In this document: piece by piece, positions 50,221-57,712 of the stretch | How the letters are laid out: every line of letters starts with the position of its first letter | Numbering within the stretch: position 1 is the stretch's first letter | Source of the DNA: Variovorax sp. CF079 | GTDB lineage: Bacteria; Pseudomonadota; Gammaproteobacteria; Burkholderiales; Burkholderiaceae_C | NCBI RefSeq assembly: GCF_900101545.1 | Contig: NZ_FMZU01000009.1 | Coordinates: 62,001 to 126,000, forward strand | Reading direction: 5' to 3' | Length of the DNA stretch: 64,000 bases | The notes under the pieces: model-generated | The model's database searches: none | What the model was told of the DNA's origin: nothing | What the model saw: the letters and a program-made list of their open reading frames with translations, nothing else | Program-made: the position numbers and the translations under genes

Positions 50221-51699
50221 GTGGCCACCGACTCCTCCCAGCAGCGCTACTACCGCGCGCCCTGCCCGGGCTGCGGCGCGCCGGTCGAATTCCGTTCGGC
50301 GCAGTCGACGCACGCCGTCTGCCCCTATTGCCAGAGCACCGTGGTGCGCCAGGGCGACACGCTCGCGCGCACCGGCAAGATGGCGGAGCTGTTCGACGAC
50401 TTCAGCCCGCTGCAGCTGTTCGCCGCCGGCCGCATCCAGGACCAGCCCTTCACGCTGGTCGGGCGCCTGCAATACAGCTACGACGGCGGGCGCTGGACCG
50501 AGTGGATCGCGGCACTCGACGGCGACCGCACCGGCATCCTGAGCGAGGACAACGGCGCCTTCGTCTTTTCGCTGCCCTTCGAGCTGCAGCGCGAGGCCCC
50601 GCGTCCGGCCGAGCTGCGCGTCGGCGCCACCACCGCCTTCAACGGCCAGAGCTACACGGTGGCCTCGAACGAGCAGGTCAGGCTGGTCTCGGCGCAGGGC
50701 GAGCTGCCACGGCTGCCCGAACTCGGCCGGCCCTTCGCGGTGGTCGAGCTGCGCAGCGACAAGGGGCTGGTGCTCAGCCTCGACTACGACACCCAGCCGC
50801 CGGGCGCCTACCTCGGCCGCGCGGTGCAGCTCGAAGACCTGCAGCTCACCGGCTTGCGCGACGAATCGGCCAAGGACGAGAGGGGCCGCAGCTTCAATTG
50901 CCCGAACTGCGGCTCGCCGGTCACCGTCAACCTGGCGAACAGCAAGAGCATCACATGCCGCGCCTGCAACAGCATCATCGACCTGACGCAGGGCATCGGC
51001 GGCGAGCTGAAGCATGCTGTACAGGACGAGCCGGTCCAGCCGCTGATCCCGATCGGCACCGTGGGCCAGTTCCAGGGTGCGCAGTGGCAGGTGGTCGGCT
51101 TCCAGCACCGCATGGGCGTGGCACCCGGCGACGACGAGCACTTCGGCTGGAACGAGTACCTGCTCTACAACAAGAAGCGCGGCTTCAGCTTCCTGGTCGA
51201 TGCCGAAGACGGCTGGAGCATGGTCAAGCCCACCACGGGCGCGCCGACCATGGCCGAGAACGGCTCGCGGGCCACCTACCTCGGCAAGGTCTATCAGCAG
51301 CAGTACGCCTACAACGCCGAGACCGGCTACGTGGCGGGCGAGTTCTACTGGCAGGTCGAGCGCGGACAGAAGAGCTTCAATCGCGATTTCGCCAGCGGCA
51401 GCGCGCTGCTGTCGATGGAGCGTTCGGCCAAGGAGCTGACCTGGTCCTCGGGCAGCAAGGTCGACAGCGCGGCCGTGGCTGCCGCGTTCAAGCTCGACGG
51501 CAAGAAAGACATGTTCAAGCGCAGCGATGCGCTGCCCGTGAGCGCAGCCTCCAGCCTCGGCTGCGGCACGATCATCCTGATCATCGTGGTGATCATCATC
51601 CTGTTGATCATCCTGAGCACCTGCAGCAGTTCGAGCGGCGGTTCGCGCAGCTCGGGCGGCTCTTTTGGCGGCTATTCAAGTGGCGGCGGCCACAAATGA
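50221..51699 (+). CDS. DUF4178 protein with two zinc ribbons and a C-terminal TM helix
   Basis: 492 residues. Two zinc ribbons are visible: CPGCGAPVEF...VCPYC (about 15-37) and CPNCGSPVTV...TCRAC (about 237-257). Each is followed by a DUF4178-like beta domain (about 65-200 and 280-430). A strongly hydrophobic helix (IILIIVVIIILLIILSTC, about 448-465) anchors it, and a Ser/Gly-rich tail ends the protein (SGGSFGGYSSGGGHK). GTG 50221. DUF4178 proteins occur with DUF350 and polyamine- or peptide-modifying enzymes at YjfK-type loci. Function unknown. Confidence 0.85.
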   Translation: MATDSSQQRYYRAPCPGCGAPVEFRSAQSTHAVCPYCQSTVVRQGDTLARTGKMAELFDDFSPLQLFAAGRIQDQPFTLVGRLQYSYDGGRWTEWIAALDGDRTGILSEDNGAFVFSLPFELQREAPRPAELRVGATTAFNGQSYTVASNEQVRLVSAQGELPRLPELGRPFAVVELRSDKGLVLSLDYDTQPPGAYLGRAVQLEDLQLTGLRDESAKDERGRSFNCPNCGSPVTVNLANSKSITCRACNSIIDLTQGIGGELKHAVQDEPVQPLIPIGTVGQFQGAQWQVVGFQHRMGVAPGDDEHFGWNEYLLYNKKRGFSFLVDAEDGWSMVKPTTGAPTMAENGSRATYLGKVYQQQYAYNAETGYVAGEFYWQVERGQKSFNRDFASGSALLSMERSAKELTWSSGSKVDSAAVAAAFKLDGKKDMFKRSDALPVSAASSLGCGTIILIIVVIIILLIILSTCSSSSGGSRSSGGSFGGYSSGGGHK

Positions 51700-51720
51700 C
51701 GTTTTTTTCCGGAGGTCCTC

Positions 51721-51942
51721 ATGTTGGGAATTGAATGGTTACGGCCCGCGGCCTTCCTGGGCTCGCTGCTCTACGCGGTCGTCGGCGTGCTGGTGTTCTG
51801 GGTCACCTTCCTGATCATCGACAAGCTCACGCCTTATGACCTGTGGCAGGAGATCGTCGAGAAGCAGAACGTGGCGCTCGGCTTGGTGGTGGCCGCGATG
51901 AGTCTCGGCATCTGCGTCATCGTGGCCGCAGCGATCCATTGA
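51721..51942 (+). CDS. DUF350 small membrane protein
   Basis: 73 residues with two transmembrane helices (LLYAVVGVLVFWVTFLIID, VALGLVVAAMSLGICVIVAA) and the DUF350 motif DKLTPYDLWQEI between them. GGAGG lies 8 bp before ATG 51721. The E. coli family member is YjfL, encoded beside the DUF4178 protein YjfK. It lies 21 bp after the DUF4178 gene and is surely cotranscribed. Function unknown. Confidence 0.87.
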   Translation: MLGIEWLRPAAFLGSLLYAVVGVLVFWVTFLIIDKLTPYDLWQEIVEKQNVALGLVVAAMSLGICVIVAAAIH

Positions 51943-51944
51943 GC

Positions 51945-52020
51945 CCCCCGGCTTGCCACTTCGTGTGCTTCGCCACCCCCCGCGGGGGAGGCTCGGCCGC
52001 CTTGGGGCGGCCCGGCGGCG
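51945..52020 (+). repeat. Short dispersed GC-rich repeat before the aminopropyltransferase gene
   Basis: CCCCGGCTTGCCACTTCGTGT followed by GCTTCGCCACCCCCCGCGGGGG and GGCCGCC. It shares the core GGCTTGCC(C)ACTTCGTGTG with the copy at 13727-13780, which has the opposite orientation. It fills nearly the whole gap between DUF350 and the next gene. Confidence 0.55.
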
Positions 52021-52024
52021 ACCG

Positions 52025-53581
52025 ATGAACGAAGCGCCCATGTCCGCGCGCCCCGCTGCGGGGAGCGGCCCGCAGCCCGTCGAAGTCGCGCTGCTCGCCA
52101 GCGTGTTCGTGGTCGCGGCCTGCGGGCTGGTCTACGAGCTGAGCGCGGCGGCGCTGAGCTCCTACCTGCTCGGCGACTCGGTGCTGCAGTTCAGCACCAT
52201 CATCGGCACCTACCTGTTCGCGATGGGCGTGGGCAGCTGGCTCTCGCGCTACTTCGAGCGCCAGCTGCCAGCGCATTTCCTGCGCATCGAGCTGATGGTG
52301 GCGCTCGTCGGCGGCGCGCTGCCGGCCCTGCTCTTCATCGCCAACGCCTACGTCCCTGGCGCCTTCCGCCTGCTGCTCTACGGGCTGGTGCTGGTGGTCG
52401 GCACGCTGGTCGGGCTCGAGATCCCGCTCGTGATGCGCATCCTGCGGCGCAACGTGATGCTCAAGGAGCTGGTCTCGCAGGTGCTGACCTTCGACTACCT
52501 CGGCGCGCTGGCGGTGTCGGTCGCCTTCCCGTTGGTCCTGGTGCCGCAGCTCGGCATGATCCGCACCGGCCTGCTCTTCGGCCTCATGAACGCGGCGGTG
52601 GCGCTGTGGGCGCTCTGGCTGTTTCGCCATGAGCTGCGCCGCGTCGGCGCGCATGCGCTGGCCTGCGTGCTGGCGCTGGCCGCGCTGGCCGGCGCCTTCG
52701 TGTTCTCCGAGCACATCACGACGCTGGCGGAAGACAAGTTCTACCAGGATCGCATCGTGTTCAGCGCGAGTTCGCCCTACCAGCGCATCGTGGTCACGCG
52801 CGGCGCCGCCGGACATCGCCTGTTCCTCAACGGCAACTTGCAGTTCGCGGAGCGCGACGAGTACCGCTACCACGAGGCGCTGGTGCATCCTGTGATGGCC
52901 GCGCACGGTGCGCCGAAGAAAGTTGCCGTGCTCGGCGGCGGCGACGGCATGGCGGTGCGCGAGATCCTCAAGTACCCCTCGGTGGAAAGCATCACGCTGG
53001 TCGAGCTCGATCCCCACATGACGCGGCTTTTCAGCGAGCACGAGACCCTGGCGGCGCTGAACGGCGGTGCGCTGAAGTCGCCGAAGGTCCGCATCGTCAA
53101 CACCGACGCCTTCCAGTGGCTGCAGCAGAACAGCGAGATGTTCGACGTGATCGTGGTCGATTTCCCCGACCCGACCAACTTCGCGATCGGCAAGCTCTAC
53201 ACCAACTCCTTCTATGCGCTGCTCGACAAGCGGCTGTCCGCGAGCGGCTATGCCGTGATCCAGACCACCTCGCCGCTGGTGGCGCGCAAGAGCTTCTGGA
53301 CCGTGGCCGCCACCGTCGAATCGGTCGGCCTGCTGGCGACGCCCTATCACGCTCATGTGCCGAGCTTCGGCGAGTGGGGCTACATCATCGCGAGCCGGCG
53401 GCCCTACCGGCTGCCCGATGCCATGCCCGAGGGGCTGCGCTTTCTTGCGCTGCCCGCCTTCCCGCAACTGTTCGAGTTCCCGCGCGACATGGCACGCGTG
53501 CCGGCCGAGGTGAACCGGTTGTCGAACCAGACGCTGGTCACGACCTACGAGCGGGAATGGGGCAAGGTCACGGGGCACTAG
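52025..53581 (+). CDS. Membrane-bound aminopropyltransferase (spermidine synthase-like)
   Basis: 518 residues. About seven transmembrane helices cover 18-220 (VALLASVFVVAACGLVYELS, ALSSYLLGDSVLQF). The cytoplasmic catalytic domain from about 235 has the aminopropyltransferase signatures YQRIVVTRG, DEYRYHEALVHPVMA, VLGGGDGMAVREIL (about 300-315), LVELDPHMTRL and VIVVDFPDPTNFAIGKLYT. It should transfer an aminopropyl group from decarboxylated SAM to an amine; soluble SpeE lacks the membrane half. ATG 52025. The next gene starts at the base after its stop. Confidence 0.9.
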   Translation: MNEAPMSARPAAGSGPQPVEVALLASVFVVAACGLVYELSAAALSSYLLGDSVLQFSTIIGTYLFAMGVGSWLSRYFERQLPAHFLRIELMVALVGGALPALLFIANAYVPGAFRLLLYGLVLVVGTLVGLEIPLVMRILRRNVMLKELVSQVLTFDYLGALAVSVAFPLVLVPQLGMIRTGLLFGLMNAAVALWALWLFRHELRRVGAHALACVLALAALAGAFVFSEHITTLAEDKFYQDRIVFSASSPYQRIVVTRGAAGHRLFLNGNLQFAERDEYRYHEALVHPVMAAHGAPKKVAVLGGGDGMAVREILKYPSVESITLVELDPHMTRLFSEHETLAALNGGALKSPKVRIVNTDAFQWLQQNSEMFDVIVVDFPDPTNFAIGKLYTNSFYALLDKRLSASGYAVIQTTSPLVARKSFWTVAATVESVGLLATPYHAHVPSFGEWGYIIASRRPYRLPDAMPEGLRFLALPAFPQLFEFPRDMARVPAEVNRLSNQTLVTTYEREWGKVTGH

Positions 53582-55177
53582 ATGAAGCGCCGCGAATTCC
53601 TTGCAGCTACGGCTGCCGGGGCCGCAGCCCTTGGAGGCTGCGAGGCGCCACACGTGATTGAAGGCGGCTTCACCGGCATCGATGTAGAGCGCGGCCACGC
53701 GTTGCGCGATGGCGCCTGGCGCGCCGGCGCGCCTGCCGGCGTGCGCCGTACGCGCGTCGTCATCGCCGGCGGCGGCGTGGCCGGCCTCGCCGCCGCACGG
53801 GCGTTGCGGCTCGCCGGCATCGAGGACTTCGTGCTGCTCGAACTCGAGGACATGGCCGGCGGGAACAGCCGCGGCGGCCAGGTCGGCGGCATCGCTTGCC
53901 CGCTCGGCGCGCACTACCTGCCGGTGCCGGGCGACGAGGCGCATGAAGTGCAGGAGCTGCTCGAAGAACTGGGCATGCGCCGGCGCGTGGCGGGCCGCTG
54001 GGAATACGAGGAGCGCCACCTGTGCCACAGCCCGCAGGAACGCCTGTTTTTTCAAGGCACGTGGCAGGACGGCCTGTTGCCCGTGCAGGGCGTGGGCGAG
54101 GCCACGCTGACGCAGTACCGCCGGTTTTCGCAGCGCGTGGAGGCCTTGCGGCACACGGCGCGTTTCTCGATACCCGTGCTGCGGGCGCAACCTGCGCCGC
54201 TCTTGCTGGCGCTGGACGCCGTCCCCTTCGGTGTCTGGCTCGATCGCGAAGGCTTTACCGATCCGCATCTGCGCTGGTACCTCGATTACAGCTGCCGCGA
54301 CGACTACGGCGCCGGCATCGCCCAGGTCTCGGCCTGGGCCGGCATCCACTACTTCGCCAGCCGCCATGGCTTCCACGCGCCGGGAGATGATGGCGCCGAG
54401 CGCGATGCGGTGCTGACCTGGCCCGAGGGCAACGGCTGGCTCACGCGCCGGCTCGCCGACCCGCTCGGCGATCGCTTGAAGGCGGGCCATGCCGTCGTGC
54501 GCATCGCGGACACCCGTTCCGGGGTCGAGGTCGATGCCTTCGATGTCGCCACCCGGTCGCGCGTGCGCTGGCAGGCCGAGCGCTGCATCGTTGCGTTGCC
54601 GATGTTCATCGCCGCGCGCGTGGTCGAGAACCCGCCCGAGCTGTTGCGCCACGCGGCCGCGCACCTGGGCTACGCGCCGTGGCTGGTCGCCAACGTGCAT
54701 CTGCGAGCTCCGCTGGCCGACCGGCCCGGCGCGGCGCCGAGCTGGGACAACGTGATCTACGGCACGCGCGGGCTCGGCTATGTCGACGCGCGCCACCAGG
54801 CGCTGGACCCCACGCCGGGTGCCACCGTGCTGAGCTGGTATCGCCCGCTCGGCCCCAGTGCCTACGATGGGCCGGACGGCCGCCGCCGGCTGCTCGATCG
54901 CCCATGGACGGCCTGGCGCGACGACCTGCTGGCCGAACTCTCGCTGCCCCATCCGGACCTCGCCGGGCTCGCCACCCGCATCGAGATCACGCGCTACGGC
55001 CATGCGATGGCGATACCGGCGCCCGGCCTGCTCGGCCAGCTCGGCCAGCTCGGCGCGCGTGAGCGCGTCGCCGCCGGCCGGCTCGCCTTCGCGCACAGCG
55101 ACTGGTCGGGCTATTCGATCTTCGAAGAAGCGTTCACGCGCGGACATCTGGCAGCGGCCGGTGGAGCCGCTGCTTGA
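53582..55177 (+). CDS. Tat-exported lipoprotein FAD-dependent (amine) oxidase-like protein
   Basis: 531 residues. The N-terminus MKRREFLAATAAGAAALGGC combines a twin-arginine motif (RRxFL) with a lipobox (LGGC), so it should be exported folded with FAD and lipid-anchored. The FAD Rossmann motif VVIAGGGVAGLAAARALRL is about 59-77, followed by ELEDMAGGNSRGG, and the C-terminal FAD-closing region is RLAFAHSDWSGYSIFEEAF. The overall layout is flavin amine oxidase-like (protoporphyrinogen/polyamine oxidase group). It abuts the aminopropyltransferase gene, which suggests its substrate is a polyamine or related product; this is inference. Confidence 0.82.
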   Translation: MKRREFLAATAAGAAALGGCEAPHVIEGGFTGIDVERGHALRDGAWRAGAPAGVRRTRVVIAGGGVAGLAAARALRLAGIEDFVLLELEDMAGGNSRGGQVGGIACPLGAHYLPVPGDEAHEVQELLEELGMRRRVAGRWEYEERHLCHSPQERLFFQGTWQDGLLPVQGVGEATLTQYRRFSQRVEALRHTARFSIPVLRAQPAPLLLALDAVPFGVWLDREGFTDPHLRWYLDYSCRDDYGAGIAQVSAWAGIHYFASRHGFHAPGDDGAERDAVLTWPEGNGWLTRRLADPLGDRLKAGHAVVRIADTRSGVEVDAFDVATRSRVRWQAERCIVALPMFIAARVVENPPELLRHAAAHLGYAPWLVANVHLRAPLADRPGAAPSWDNVIYGTRGLGYVDARHQALDPTPGATVLSWYRPLGPSAYDGPDGRRRLLDRPWTAWRDDLLAELSLPHPDLAGLATRIEITRYGHAMAIPAPGLLGQLGQLGARERVAAGRLAFAHSDWSGYSIFEEAFTRGHLAAAGGAAA

Positions 55178-55212
55178 CGTGATTTTGCGGATTGGCGCAA
55201 AATGCGCCAATC
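55174..55212 (+). promoter_or_regulatory. Promoter and palindromic operator of the toxin-antitoxin pair
   Basis: GATTGGCGCA (55190-55199), AAA, TGCGCCAATC (55203-55212): a perfect 10-bp inverted repeat. TTGACG (55174-55179) and CAAAAT (55198-55203), 18 bp apart, form a plausible promoter whose -10 lies inside the palindrome. It is 12 bp upstream of the antitoxin ATG, the expected place for antitoxin autorepression. Confidence 0.7.
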
Positions 55213-55224
55213 AGGAGTGAAACC

Positions 55225-55593
55225 ATGTCCACGGCAACCCCCTTTGCTTCCGTCAAGCTTCCGGCCGCGCTGGTCGACAAGGCGCGCAATGCGGCGCAGC
55301 CCATGCGCCGGTCGGTGGCCAGCCAGATCGAGTACTGGGCCACCTTGGGCCGCGCGCTGGAGCAAGCGGGCCTGTCCACGCAGGACAGCCAGGCGCTGAT
55401 TGCGCGCGAGGAATCGGCAGCCTACGCCGGCGAGGTCAAAGTGCAGCCCGCCCTCTCACCCGAACTTGACGCCTTGCACGGCCACGTGCTGGCTTTGGCG
55501 CAGTCCGGCGCGTTGGCTGAGCGCGCCAAGGTGGCGGTGGCCGAGAACCGCGCCAAGGCAGCGCCCCGTGCGCGTGGCCGCAACGCGGCCTGA
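55225..55593 (+). CDS. ParD-like antitoxin
   Basis: 122 residues. The N-terminal block ATPFASVKLPAALVDKARNA then AQPMRRSVASQIEYWATLGRA is a ribbon-helix-helix-type ParD-like domain, with the SVASQIEYWA signature of this antitoxin family; the C-terminal half is Ala/Glu-rich and should wrap the toxin. AGGAG precedes ATG 55225. Its stop overlaps the toxin start (TGATG), giving coupled translation. It probably represses its own promoter through the palindrome just upstream. Confidence 0.82.
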   Translation: MSTATPFASVKLPAALVDKARNAAQPMRRSVASQIEYWATLGRALEQAGLSTQDSQALIAREESAAYAGEVKVQPALSPELDALHGHVLALAQSGALAERAKVAVAENRAKAAPRARGRNAA

Positions 55594-56192
55594 TGCCGGT
55601 TCTCCACCTGATCGCCGGCCCCAACGGCGCCGGCAAGTCGACGCTCTACCGCTATCTGATCCAGCCGCGCTATCCGCAGCTGCCCTTCATCAACGCCGAT
55701 CTGTACGAGCGCGAGCAGCTCGGCCATGTCCGCCATGCGGTCCGGCGCTCCGAAGCTGCCCGGGCCTGGGCCGACGCGCAACGCGTGGCGCATCTGCGCG
55801 CCGGGCAGTCCTTCGTCAGTGAAACCGTCTTTTCGCATCCTTCCAAGCTGCAGCTCATCGCCGATGCGCGTGCGCTCGGCTTCGAGGTGGTGCTGTACAT
55901 CGTGTGCCTCGACGAGCCGCGCCGGCTGCTGGAACGCGTGCAGCAGCGCATTCACGAAGGCGGCCACAGCGTGCCCGCGGACAAGATCCTGGCGCGCTAT
56001 CCGCGCACGCTCGAGAACCTGCGCCAGGCCGTGCGCGAGGTGCAGCTCGCGATGCTGTTCGATGCGACGGACACCGACGCGGGCGGCCCGCACCTCGTGG
56101 CCTCGGTGGTCGCGGGCCAACTCCAGCCGCATGGGCCGTGGCTGCCCGGCTGGGCGCGCAAGGTGCTGAGCCCGCTGGGCGACGCGGCTTAG
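55593..56192 (+). CDS. Zeta-toxin-like kinase
   Basis: 199 residues of the zeta toxin P-loop family: Walker A HLIAGPNGAGKSTLYRYL (about 5-22), FINADLYEREQLG with the Asp typical of zeta toxins, FVSETVFSHPSKLQLI (second helix motif), LYIVCLDEPRRLLERVQQRI and an Arg-rich lid. Zeta toxins phosphorylate UDP-GlcNAc and block peptidoglycan synthesis; other members act on ADP-ribose or remain untested. Pairing with a ParD-like antitoxin rather than epsilon is seen in chromosomal loci. It converges on pepP, the stops being adjacent. Confidence 0.85.
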   Translation: MPVLHLIAGPNGAGKSTLYRYLIQPRYPQLPFINADLYEREQLGHVRHAVRRSEAARAWADAQRVAHLRAGQSFVSETVFSHPSKLQLIADARALGFEVVLYIVCLDEPRRLLERVQQRIHEGGHSVPADKILARYPRTLENLRQAVREVQLAMLFDATDTDAGGPHLVASVVAGQLQPHGPWLPGWARKVLSPLGDAA

Positions 56193-57574
56193 GGCCGCAT
56201 CAGCGCCTCGATCTCGTCGGCCTTGACCGGCACGCCGCGTGAGATCAGCTCGCAGCCGGTCTCGGTGACGATTGCGTCGTCCTCGATGCGAATGCCGATG
56301 TTGTGGAACTGCTCCGGCACGCCCTCGCCTGGACGCACGTAGATGCCCGGCTCGATGGTCAGCACCATGCCCGGCTTCAGGATGCGGCTGGGCCGGTTCT
56401 TGATGACTTCGTTCGACAGCGGGTCCTTGCGTTCGCTCACCTCGCCCACCTGGGTCGGCTCGACGTAGCTGCCGCAGTCGTGCACGTCCATGCCCAGCCA
56501 GTGGCCGGTGCGGTGCATATAGAAAGGGAAGTAGGCGCGCTGCTCGATCACGTCGTCGACGCTGCCCACCTTGTTGGCGTCCAGCAGGCCCAGGTCCAGC
56601 ATGCCCTGCGACAGCACCTTCACGGTGGCCTCGTGCGGATCGTTGAAGCGCTGCCCGGCCCGGGTGGCCGCGACTGCCGCGTCCTGGCTCGCCAGCACCA
56701 GGTCGTACAAGGCGCGCTGCGGGCCGGTGAACTTGCCGTTGGCCGGAAAGGTCCGCGTGATGTCGCTGGCGTAGCCGTCGAGCTCGCAGCCGGCGTCGAT
56801 CAGCACCAGTTCGCCGTCGCGTACCGGTGCTGCGTCGGCACGGTAGTGCAGCACACAGGCATTGGCGCCGGCGGCCACGATCGAGCTGTAGGCCGGGTAT
56901 TGGGAGCCGCCGAGGCGGAATTCGTGCAGCAGCTCGGCGTCGAGGTGGTACTCGCGCACGTCCTTGCCCTCGCGCAGCATGCGCGCCGACAGCTGCATGG
57001 CGCGGATGTGGGCCCGGGCGCTGATCTGCGCGGCGTGGCGCATGGTGTCCTGTTCGTGCGCGTCCTTGACGAGCCGCATCTCGTCGAGCGGCCCGCACAG
57101 GTCGCGCTGCTCTTCGGGGCACAGCGCGCCGTAGCGCACCCGGGCGCGCACTGCCGACAGCCAGCCGTCGATGCGCGATTCCAGCCCCTTGTGCGTCGCG
57201 AAGGGGTACCAGACGGTCGACCTGTTCTCCAGCAGCCGCGGTAAACGGGCGTCGAGTTCGTCGATCGCAAAGGCCTCGTCGACGCCGAGCGCGGCCGGCG
57301 CTGCCTCCGGCCCCAGCCGGTAGCCGTCCCAGATCTCCCGTTCCAGATCCTTGGGCGCGCAGAACAGCGTGGCACGACCTTCGCTTGTGAGTACCAGCCA
57401 GGCATTCGGCTCGGGAAAGCCCGTCAGGTAATAGAAATAGCTGTCGTGGCGGTACAGGAAGTCGCTGTCCCGATTGCGTTGCCGCTCGGGCGCGGTGGGA
57501 ATGATGGCGATGCCATCGGCGCCCAAATAAGTAGAAAGACGTACACGGCGCGCGGTTTGATGAGTTGCGGTCAT
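56189..57574 (-). CDS. pepP: Xaa-Pro aminopeptidase P
   Basis: 461 residues, the E. coli PepP being 441. The N-terminal creatinase-like domain has SDFLYRHDSYFYYLTGFPEP; the catalytic pita-bread domain holds the two-Mn site: IDAGCELDGYASDITRTFP (two Asp), HRTGHWLGMDVHD (His), LTIEPGIYV and IRIEDDAIVTETG (Glu). It removes N-terminal residues before Pro. ATG 57574 is used; the frame is open to 57727 but that part is unlike the family. Divergent from the first lipoprotein gene. Confidence 0.93.
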   Translation of the reverse strand: MTATHQTARRVRLSTYLGADGIAIIPTAPERQRNRDSDFLYRHDSYFYYLTGFPEPNAWLVLTSEGRATLFCAPKDLEREIWDGYRLGPEAAPAALGVDEAFAIDELDARLPRLLENRSTVWYPFATHKGLESRIDGWLSAVRARVRYGALCPEEQRDLCGPLDEMRLVKDAHEQDTMRHAAQISARAHIRAMQLSARMLREGKDVREYHLDAELLHEFRLGGSQYPAYSSIVAAGANACVLHYRADAAPVRDGELVLIDAGCELDGYASDITRTFPANGKFTGPQRALYDLVLASQDAAVAATRAGQRFNDPHEATVKVLSQGMLDLGLLDANKVGSVDDVIEQRAYFPFYMHRTGHWLGMDVHDCGSYVEPTQVGEVSERKDPLSNEVIKNRPSRILKPGMVLTIEPGIYVRPGEGVPEQFHNIGIRIEDDAIVTETGCELISRGVPVKADEIEALMRP

Positions 57575-57712
57575 AACGTGACTATGCAATACCTTTGTAA
57601 CTCCACTGGGGGGGAGTGAAAACACATAAGGAAAAGATTTGCAAGAAGGGTTGCCCGGTAGGACTGCACCCACGTACAAACGCACATCTTTGTCAAATTG
57701 GAGGTGTTTTTG

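Noticed and set aside
55151..55173. GCAGCGGC/GCCGCTGC hairpin at the end of the flavoprotein gene as a terminator
   Set aside because: It lies within the last codons (Ala-Ala-Gly-rich end) and has no T-tract; kept only as a weak possibility.
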